Part shown: positions 50,753 through 58,900 of the stretch, piece after piece
Layout: each line of letters starts with the position of its first letter
Numbering within the stretch: the first letter of the stretch is position 1
Assembly: GCF_000223985.1 (NCBI RefSeq)
Contig: NZ_AFWV01000012.1
Span: 1-64,000 of the forward strand
Source of the DNA: Thiocapsa marina 5811
GTDB lineage: Bacteria > Pseudomonadota > Gammaproteobacteria > Chromatiales > Chromatiaceae
Direction of reading: 5' to 3'
Length of the DNA stretch: 64,000 nt
Program-made: the position numbers and the translations under genes
The notes under the pieces: generated by a model
Seen by the model: only the letters and a program-made list of their open reading frames with translations
Database searches by the model: none
What the model was told of the DNA's origin: nothing

Positions 50753-52426
50753 TCAGGCGCTGCGCAGCCGCGTCACCTTGACCAGCGCCACCGCGGTCAG
50801 CGGAAGAACGAAGCCGATGATCAGGGCGGCGATCATCAAGTCTCCCAACTGGCTGTAATCCTCGGGCACGCTCACGACGCCGCTGATCGGATCCTTGACC
50901 TCGCGGGTGACGAGGAAGATCTCGTTGAGATACTTGGTGCCCAACTGGCTCGCCGACAGCGCCAGATTGCTGAAGGAGGCCATGACGGCGAAGAAGGTGG
51001 CCTTGAGGTTATCCGGGGCCGAGTTGGCGATCCAGGCGAGCATGGGCACCATGGCGACCTGGCCCAGGGGCGACTCCAGCGCCGTGTCCACGATGGCGAT
51101 GAATCGGGCATCGACGATGCCGCCGGTGACGGCGGCCGTCCAGTGATGCAGCCCGAAGTACATGCCGACGATGGGCAGGTAGAAGACGCTGGTGAGCAGG
51201 GTCAGGAAGACCACGACATGGGCGATGGAGTGCTCGGCCATGAAGCGCCGGAAGATGAAGAGACCCGCCAGTGCCAGCGTGCTGCCGATCAGCGAGAGCA
51301 CGGACAGGAACTGCTGGTCGAAGGCGAGCTCGTCGATCATCCACCAGGTCTGGCCGGCACCCGGTCCGGGCATGGCGCGGAAGACGAAGATGATGATGGC
51401 CGTACCCAAGAGATAGAGCCGCGCCTCGGCGTCCAGGACCCGCATCAATCGGGTCATCAGGAAGACGACAATCGCCATGGAGCCGACGAAGATGATCTCC
51501 TGGTTGAAGGGCACATCCGTGAGTCCCATGCCCAGCGTGAAGACCACGAAGGCCAGGCTACCCCCGAGGATCCACCAGTTCGGCTTGGTGATCTGGGCGG
51601 GTCGTTCCAGTCTTGCTCTGGCGTCGGTTTCGTCCAAGCCTTTGGCGACGAGCCGACGCAGGTCGCGGCGTTTGATGACGCTCGCCAGGGCGACGCCGAG
51701 TACCGAGATCACCGGAATCGCCAAGGCCATCTCGTAGATCAGGATATAGGTCGCGACCTTCTCGGCCTCCGACATGGCCTCGACCCCCGCAAAGAGGTAG
51801 ATGTTGGCCAGCGACACGAGCACCCCGCCGCCGATGATGGCGATCCGTCCCAGCGTCTGCATCGTGGTATGCATCAGCTTGAGCCGCGCACGATCGATCG
51901 GGTGGCCGTCGGCGTCGACCCGCGGGACCGCCTCCACCGTCATGGCATCCGCAACCACGTCCTGAATGACGTAGCCCGTGGGCGCAAGCAGCGCGGCAAG
52001 CACATACCAGGCTTCGACCGGCATGACGGCGTCCATCGCCGCGCGTTCCGCCAGCAGGCCGATCATGATCAGCAAGCTCGCCGAAAGCATGGCGGCGCCG
52101 AGATAGACTAACCCGGCCTTATGGCGCCAGATCAGATCCACCAGATGCCCCAGGGGCATCTTGAGCACCCAGGGGATCCCCGCCCAGAAGGCCAGTGCCG
52201 CCAGGAAGGAGGCGGGTAGACCGAGATAGTCCTTGACGAAGAAGGTGCCGACGATCGCGGTCAGGCCCTGGATGCCGTAGGCCACGTAGATCATCAAGGG
52301 GGGCAGATACGAGAGCCGCATCTCGCGCCCGATCTCGAGAATGTTGCGGTCGAGCCAATGGCCGATTGCGGCGATGAATCCGCGTTGATCCCGGCCTCCG
52401 GTATGCCGGCTGCGAATGGCGGTCAC
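50753..52426 (-). CDS. BT1/MFS-like polytopic transporter
   Basis: A 557-residue membrane protein with about 12-14 hydrophobic segments. LPPLMIYVAYGIQGLTAIVG, then AFWAGIPWVLKMPLGHLVDL and GYVIQDVVADAMTVEAVPR are reminiscent of the folate/biopterin transporter (BT1) branch of the major facilitator superfamily. The substrate is unknown. It is divergent from alanine dehydrogenase. Confidence 0.7.
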   Translation of the reverse strand: MTAIRSRHTGGRDQRGFIAAIGHWLDRNILEIGREMRLSYLPPLMIYVAYGIQGLTAIVGTFFVKDYLGLPASFLAALAFWAGIPWVLKMPLGHLVDLIWRHKAGLVYLGAAMLSASLLIMIGLLAERAAMDAVMPVEAWYVLAALLAPTGYVIQDVVADAMTVEAVPRVDADGHPIDRARLKLMHTTMQTLGRIAIIGGGVLVSLANIYLFAGVEAMSEAEKVATYILIYEMALAIPVISVLGVALASVIKRRDLRRLVAKGLDETDARARLERPAQITKPNWWILGGSLAFVVFTLGMGLTDVPFNQEIIFVGSMAIVVFLMTRLMRVLDAEARLYLLGTAIIIFVFRAMPGPGAGQTWWMIDELAFDQQFLSVLSLIGSTLALAGLFIFRRFMAEHSIAHVVVFLTLLTSVFYLPIVGMYFGLHHWTAAVTGGIVDARFIAIVDTALESPLGQVAMVPMLAWIANSAPDNLKATFFAVMASFSNLALSASQLGTKYLNEIFLVTREVKDPISGVVSVPEDYSQLGDLMIAALIIGFVLPLTAVALVKVTRLRSA

Positions 52427-52854
52427 GTGTGCGCTCTCATGGTCGACAAAGGCCCGAAGGGTACGCCATCGTCTGCGCCGAGGCGAGCGACCGGCCGCAA
52501 TGTGCCGCCCTCGCGTATCGAGGGTACGGCGGCCTGTCGGGCCCTTGTCGCGGCACGTCCCCGGCCCTACTCGTTACTCGAGCGGTCGGGGCGCGGGGCG
52601 CAGTGCGCCGCGGCGTACGGGTGAGACTGCGGAGCGGTTGTCACGAGTCTCTCCGACCTCGGTGGCCGATGCGTTGAACGAGGCCGCCCGTCGAGGCGGA
52701 TCGCTTCGTCCGGAACGGATGTTCGAGGCTACACTCGGATCGCGGCACAGGGGCCGCGCATCCGTCGACATGACGACGCTATTCGGGGATCGGTGCGAGC
52801 CGGATCTCTTCCGGCGGACCCTGATCGCCACGGGCAGAGCAAAGGAGCATGAAC
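52427..52854. other. Intergenic region between divergent transporter and ald
   Basis: 428 bp with no supported gene. It should hold the promoters of both flanking genes. No clear operator palindrome was seen. Confidence 0.4.
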
Positions 52855-53967
52855 ATGCTGATCGGGGTCACGCGCGAGATCAAAGCCCATGAGCATCGTG
52901 TCGGCATGACGCCCGAAGCCGTCGCCGAGGCGGTCCATCGGGGCCATCAGGTGCTTGTCGAGACCGCCGCGGGGGACGGGATGGGCGCGTCCGACGACGT
53001 CTACCGGGCCGCGGGTGCGCAGATCTGCGCGACGGCCGAGGAGGTCTTTGCCGGGGCCGAGTTGTTGGTCAAGGTGAAGGAGCCCCAACCGCAAGAGCGG
53101 GCCTGGCTGCGTCCGGGGCAGGTTTTGTTCTCGTATCTGCATCTCGCGCCGGATGCCGATCAGACGCGCGATCTGGTCGCCTCCGGTGCGGTCTGTATCG
53201 CCTACGAGACGGTCACCGATGCACTCGGTGGCCTGCCGCTCCTGCGGCCGATGAGCCAGGTCGCTGGAAGACTCGCGATCCAGGCCGGCGCGACGGCTCT
53301 GGAGGCCGTGCACGGCGGGCGCGGTGTGCTGCTCGGCGGCGTCCCCGGCGTAGCGCCCGGTCGGGTGCTGATCCTGGGTGGCGGGGTCGTCGGCTTCAAC
53401 GCTGCTCAGATGGCCGTAGGCTTGCAGGCGGACGTGACTATCATGGATCGCAATCCGGCCGTGCTGGACCGCTTGGCGGCACACTTCGAGTCGCGCGCTC
53501 GGGTTGTTTACTCCAATCGGGCGACCCTTGGCAGTGCGCTCCGAGAGGCGGACTTGGTGGTCGGTGCGGTCTTGATTCCGGGTGCGACGGCGCCGCACCT
53601 CGTCACCCGGGCGATGCTCGGGGAGATGCGCCGCGGGGCCGTCATGGTCGATGTCTCGATCGATCAAGGGGGTTGCTTCGAGACCTCGCGTGCGACGACG
53701 CATGCTCAGCCGACCTATGTCGTCGACGGCATCCTTCACTACTGTGTCGCGAACATCCCGGGCGCGGTGCCGCACACCTCGACCTACGCCTTGAACAACG
53801 CCACGTTGCCCTACGTACTGGCGTTGGCCGACAAGGGTTGGCGTGCGGCCCTGAGGGACGATCCGCATCTTCTCGACGGACTCAATGTGTGCGAGGGGCA
53901 GGTCACCCACGCCGCGGTGGCCGAGGCACTCGGCTATCGCGTCGTGCCGGCTTCGCAGGTGCTGTGA
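52855..53967 (+). CDS. ald: Alanine dehydrogenase
   Basis: A 370-residue NAD-dependent alanine dehydrogenase (L-alanine to pyruvate and ammonia). The start MLIGVTREIKAHEHRVGMTP is typical. The catalytic residues fit: K75 (VKVKEPQ) and H96 (YLHLAPD). The NAD-binding glycines are in LILGGGVVGFNAAQMA. The C-terminal VPHTSTYALNNATLPY is diagnostic. The ATG at 52855 is preferred over 52849 because AAGGAGC is then at a normal distance. Confidence 0.94.
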   Translation: MLIGVTREIKAHEHRVGMTPEAVAEAVHRGHQVLVETAAGDGMGASDDVYRAAGAQICATAEEVFAGAELLVKVKEPQPQERAWLRPGQVLFSYLHLAPDADQTRDLVASGAVCIAYETVTDALGGLPLLRPMSQVAGRLAIQAGATALEAVHGGRGVLLGGVPGVAPGRVLILGGGVVGFNAAQMAVGLQADVTIMDRNPAVLDRLAAHFESRARVVYSNRATLGSALREADLVVGAVLIPGATAPHLVTRAMLGEMRRGAVMVDVSIDQGGCFETSRATTHAQPTYVVDGILHYCVANIPGAVPHTSTYALNNATLPYVLALADKGWRAALRDDPHLLDGLNVCEGQVTHAAVAEALGYRVVPASQVL

Positions 53968-54202
53968 CCCCCAACGGCCGGCATCGGTCCGACGGGTACC
54001 GAGCAGACCGATGCCGGCGTCTTGCGGAGCTGTGGCGCCCTGAGTATTGTCTTGCAGCAGAGCGCTTTGCGAGACCCGTCGCGCAGATCTTTGCCCGGCG
54101 CGCGGCCCGATCGGCTAGCTGCCGGATCGGGCGACGGGCCGGAGCATCGAATCGGCACGCCGCGTCGGACGCCCGACGCGAACGTATGCTCAAGCGATCC
54201 CT

Positions 54203-54850
54203 TCAGGCCCTAGCCGTGCTCACGCGCTTGGACAGGATGGCGCCGCGCATTCCGATCAGGACCAGGGTGCTGGCCAGGAAGGCAGCCACGGCGGTGCCGA
54301 TCATCATGGCCATCGGTTTGTCTTGCGCGTTGGCGATGCCGAAGGTCTCCCCGATCGGGGCGAGGATGGCGACATTCTCCGGCGCGGCCAGGATGTAGGT
54401 GCAGAAGGCCAGGAAGGCACCGAAGAAGATGAATTTCCAATCCATGTGCAGGCCGGCGAGCAGGGTCGCGAGGCCGAGCAGGTAGAGCAGCACCAGCAGG
54501 TACTTCTGATCGTCGAGTGCGGCGCGCACGCCGTTAGTGTGCAGCAACCACAGTAGGCCGATCACGATCCCCCAGTGCAGGACCTGCTTCAAGGTATAGA
54601 AGAGATAGGACTGATCGCGGACATAGGCCTGTCCGAAACCCGAGAGCAAGGAGATGAAGGCGACGACCGGGACGAAGGTCTCCCAGTAAGGTATGGTTCC
54701 GGCTGCATCGTCTCGGGTCAGTGCAATCAAAACGACCGCGGCGACATAGAGGATGACCGACGGCAAGAGTGCCATCATCAACGAGCCTTGGTCGGTGCTT
54801 TTGGTTTTTTTCGCTGTCTCCGTCGAGACAGCGTCTTTGGATTTGAACAT
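54203..54850 (-). CDS. Polytopic membrane protein of unknown function
   Basis: A 215-residue protein. ATG 54850 has a near-perfect AAAGGAGGG. A hydrophilic, lysine-rich N-terminus (about 25 residues) is followed by about six membrane segments (for example VILYVAAVVLIAL, VLHWGIVIGLLWLL, YLLVLLYLLGLATLLAGL). No family recognised. The strong ribosome-binding site suggests high expression. Confidence 0.6.
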   Translation of the reverse strand: MFKSKDAVSTETAKKTKSTDQGSLMMALLPSVILYVAAVVLIALTRDDAAGTIPYWETFVPVVAFISLLSGFGQAYVRDQSYLFYTLKQVLHWGIVIGLLWLLHTNGVRAALDDQKYLLVLLYLLGLATLLAGLHMDWKFIFFGAFLAFCTYILAAPENVAILAPIGETFGIANAQDKPMAMMIGTAVAAFLASTLVLIGMRGAILSKRVSTARA

Positions 54851-54952
54851 GGCGAACCCTCCTTTCGGGTCAGTGTGCGAGTGATCGACGCATCCCCCGG
54901 TCAGGAGGTTCGTCGAATTTGTCAAGCAACCGGATATTAACCCTTACTTTCG

Positions 54953-55765
54953 ATGAGTGTTAAGGGAATTTCAGCAGGATTTTTCGACGCCGCCGGACGA
55001 TTTCGGCCTTCTCCGAGCGCGCCTGTCGGACGAATCGATCCCGGCGGGCCGGCTCCGCGCGGGTGTACGAGTCGGCGAGACAGGCGGCTTGGCCGAGCCG
55101 AGAGATTACGCCCGAATCCCGCCATCTCGCGGCTCGCGACGGCCGTCGTGGTTGTGTCTGACCTGGCGACGACCGCGGCTCGCGTCGCTGATTCGGCCGC
55201 GCCGCATCGGGCGCGATCGAGCATTCTCGGCCTCCTCGGTCTCGTGGTCCTGCTCGCCGGCGGCTGTGCTTCCGCGCCGTCCCCCCCGTCGAAGCCGCTC
55301 GATGCCTGCGCCATCTTCAAAGAGCGCCCGAGCTGGTACAAGGCGACGAAAAAGGCGGAGCGCAAGTGGGGGACACCGATTGCGGTCCAGTTGGCGATCA
55401 TCCAGGCCGAGTCGAGCTTCCGGCACGACGCGCGGCCGCCGGGACGCGTCTCCAGCGCCTACGGCTACTCGCAGGCAATCGACGGGACCTGGGACTGGTA
55501 CCGTGAGCAGACCGGTCATCGGCGTGCGAAGCGGACCAATTTCGATCATGCCGTGGACTTCGTCGGCTGGTATACGAACGTCAGCCATCGCACGTTGGGG
55601 ATTCCCAAGTCGGACGGTTATCGTCAGTACCTCGCCTATCACGAGGGTCATCGCGGCTTCCAGCGCGGGACCTATCGAAAGAAGGACTGGCTGGTGCGCG
55701 TTGCGCGCCGTGTGGATCAGCAAGCAAAGACCTACGGGGCTCAGCTGCGCTCCTGTCGTCGGTGA
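54953..55765 (+). CDS. Lipoprotein lytic transglycosylase (SLT domain)
   Basis: The frame is open for 270 residues, but the real start is probably a GTG near 55148 or 55154, since the first 60-70 residues look non-coding. A signal with lipobox (LLAGG-C) is followed by the SLT domain: ERPSWYKATKKAERKWG, then LAIIQAESSFRHDARPP (catalytic glutamate in AES), AYGYSQAIDGTWDWY, and YHEGHRGFQRGTY. It cleaves peptidoglycan from the outer membrane side of the periplasm. Confidence 0.75.
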   Translation: MSVKGISAGFFDAAGRFRPSPSAPVGRIDPGGPAPRGCTSRRDRRLGRAERLRPNPAISRLATAVVVVSDLATTAARVADSAAPHRARSSILGLLGLVVLLAGGCASAPSPPSKPLDACAIFKERPSWYKATKKAERKWGTPIAVQLAIIQAESSFRHDARPPGRVSSAYGYSQAIDGTWDWYREQTGHRRAKRTNFDHAVDFVGWYTNVSHRTLGIPKSDGYRQYLAYHEGHRGFQRGTYRKKDWLVRVARRVDQQAKTYGAQLRSCRR

Positions 55766-55861
55766 GCCGTATCGCCCCGCATGTGGGTCGGACTTGAGTC
55801 CGAAACCGCCAAGTCCGACGGCTGCGCGACCCTGTCGGGCTGAAGCCTGCCACCCGTTCCC

Positions 55862-55896
55862 TCCCCCCGGGGTCCCCCGGTCCCCCAAACCCCCAG
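55862..55896 (-). other. G-quadruplex-type G-run motif
   Basis: On the minus strand four G-runs (GGGGG, GGGGG, GGGGG, GGGGGG) with short spacers lie about 90 bp upstream of the alpha-2-macroglobulin gene. This matches the G-quadruplex pattern. Whether it acts in regulation is unknown. Confidence 0.4.
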
Positions 55897-55984
55897 CCGC
55901 GAGAGCCGGGGCACTTTACCTCCGGCCGCCTGCGCACTAGAGTTGCCCGGACACGCCGTCGTCGTTGACCACAGGAGCGTTGTC

Positions 55985-58900
55985 ATGCTCGGTTCTACCC
56001 CTCGCGTCTTTACGGGTCTCGTCGCGGGTCTGTTGGCCGCGTTCTTGTGGACGGGCTGGCCGACGCCGAACGAAGCGGCCGAAGGCGGCGAGCGCAGCAT
56101 CCTCCTGACCCCGGGCATGGACTATTTCGGGGGGGATTACGAGACGCTGAAAGGGGTCGATCTCGAAGCCTGTCGCGACGCCTGTCTCGACGACACCCGC
56201 TGCCGTGCCTTCACCTTCAACAGCAAGGCGGGGTGGTGTTTCCTGAAGGAATCCGCCTCCGACGCGCGCCCCTTCCCGGACGCCGTTTCAGGTCGTGTGC
56301 GGATCGGCCAGGCGACCCTGCCGCCCGAGGATCTCGCCGCGACGCGCAGTGCGGAGCTGCGTTTCCTCCCGCGCGGCGAGCTGGATGCCGCCCGCAAGCT
56401 CGCGGCCCGCATCGCCGAGGCCCCGCCCCGCGATCAGGCGCCCGCGTCATTGGCCGCCGAGGCCGGGCGGGTTGCCGAGAACAATCCCCAGCGTGCGGCG
56501 GACCTCTACGCCGCGGCCCTTCGCCTCGCGCCCGACGAGCGAGCCCTCTGGCTCGATCTCGCGCGCGCGGCGAAGGCGGCCGAACCCTCCGACTGGCAGG
56601 CGCGGCAAGCCCTCGAGAGGGATGCCACCGCGGCGGCCGTCAACGCCTATTGGCGATCCGCAGCGGTTTCCGAGCGCGCCGATGCCTTGGTGGTCCTCTC
56701 GCGAGCCCTCGCAGAGCGCGACGATTGGCGGCCCGCGATCCGTTCCTTGCGCGCCTCGCTCGCGCTGGTCGAGGACGCCTCCGTGCGCGCCGAATACGAC
56801 CGTCTGATCGGCGAGCACGGTTTCCGCGTCACCGGACACGAGGTTGACTCGGACGCCGCGAGTCCCCGCATCTGTCTGCAATTCAGCGATCCGCTGGCAC
56901 GCGACCGCGGCCGGCTCGCCGACTTCGTGCGGGTGACCGACCGGACCGATCTTCCCATCGAGGTCGAGGCCCGCCAGATCTGTATCGACGGCGTCGAGCA
57001 CGGCGCGCGCTACGGTATCCAGGTCCGCGCCGGACTCCCGGCGGCGGATGGGGAGACGCTCGCCAAGACTTCGGATCTGGAGATCTTCGTGCGCGACCGC
57101 GCGCCCATGGTCCGCTTCCTCGGGCGTGCCTACGTGCTGCCCGCGGGCGGCGATCCGGCGATCCCGGTCGTCTCGGTGAACACGGATCGAGTCGACGCGG
57201 CGGTCTATCGTATCGGTGACCGCGCCCTGGGCTCGGCGGTCGCGAGCGGGCGGTTCCGCCAGCAGCTCTCCACCTGGGACGCGAACCAGATCGCCGATCG
57301 CTCCGGGGAGGCGATCTGGAGCGGCTACATCGAGGTCAAACCCCCGGTTGAGAGCAGGCTCAATCGCGAGGTGACCACCTCGGTGCCGGTCGGCGATCTG
57401 GTCGAGGATCTGCGGCCCGGCGTCTATGCCATGACCGCCACGCCACACAATGCCATGCAGGAGCCCGAGGCGCTCGCGACCCAGTGGTTCCTGGTCTCGG
57501 ATCTCGGGCTTGCGACCTTCTCGGGCAACGATGGCCTGCACGCCCTGGTCCGCTCGCTCTCGAGCGCCGATGCGGTCGCCGGCACGACGCTGCGCCTGGT
57601 CGCGCTCAACGACGACATCCTGGGCGAGACGACCACCGACGCCGACGGCCATGCCCGCTTCGAGCCCGGTCTGCTGCGCGGCACCGGCGGCAATGCGCCC
57701 GCGGTTCTCATCGCCGAGGGTCCGGACGGGGACTATGGCTTTCTCGACCTGACCCAGACACCTTTTGATCTCAGCGACCGCGGCGTGACGGGTCGACCAG
57801 CTCCGCAGCCGTTGGATGTCTATCTGGTCACCGAGCGCGGCGCCTACCGTCCCGGCGAGACCGTTCAGCTCACCGCCCTGGTGCGCGATGCCAAGGCCGA
57901 CGCCGTCTCGGATCTGCCGATCACCTTCATCTTCAAGCGCCCGGACGGGGTCGAACACGGCCGTCTCCTGGCGCAGGATCAGGGCCTCGGCGGCTATCGG
58001 GCGACCCTGGACTTAAGCCGCGTCGCCATGCGCGGCACCTGGCGCGCGGCGACCTACAGCGATCCCAAGGCCCCGCCCTTGGCCGAGGTCACCTTCCTGG
58101 TCGAGGACTTCGAGCCCGAGCGCCTCGCCTTCGAGCTGGAGAGCCCGGTCAAGACGCTGGATCCGGAAGACCTGCCCGTGATTGCCCTGGACGCCCGCTT
58201 CCTCTTCGGCGCACCCGCCGCGGGTGTCGCCGTCGAGGGCGAGGTTCAGGTCAAGCCCGCGCAGGGCCTCGCCGCGTTTCCCGGGTTCCGATTCGGCCTG
58301 GCGAGCGAGCCGGTCGAGCCGGTCGGCCAACCGCTTCCAACCACCCGGACCGACGACCAAGGCAAGGCCGAGATCGCCCTGCAACTGCCCGATCTTCCGC
58401 CGACCAGTCGACCGCTCGAAGCCGATCTGCGCGTGCGTCTCATCGAGGGCAGCGGGCGCCCGGTCGAGCGCAGCCTGACCCTGCCGATCGCGACCCGCCA
58501 GCCCCGCATCGGCGTGAAGCCCCTGTTCGAGGACGCGGTGGAGGAGGGCGGCAACGCCGGTTTCGAGATCATCCTGATCGATGCCGCCGGCGATTCCGGC
58601 GGCCAACGCCGGCCGACCGAAGGGTTACGCTGGACGCTCTCGCGCCTGACCACCGACTTCCAATGGTACGAGTCCGACGGCAGCTGGAAATACGAGCCGA
58701 TCGTCTCGACCCAACGCGTCGCCTCCGGCACCCTGGAGCCGAGCCAGGTCGACGCCGCGACCGGTGTCGCGCGCATCGAGGCGCGGGTGGAATGGGGCGG
58801 CTATCGTCTGCGTGTCGAAGGCCCGGACGGGACGGCCATGCCCGTGGATCTCGACTTCGAGGCCGGCTGGTACGTCGCCCCGCGCGCCGTCGACACCCCG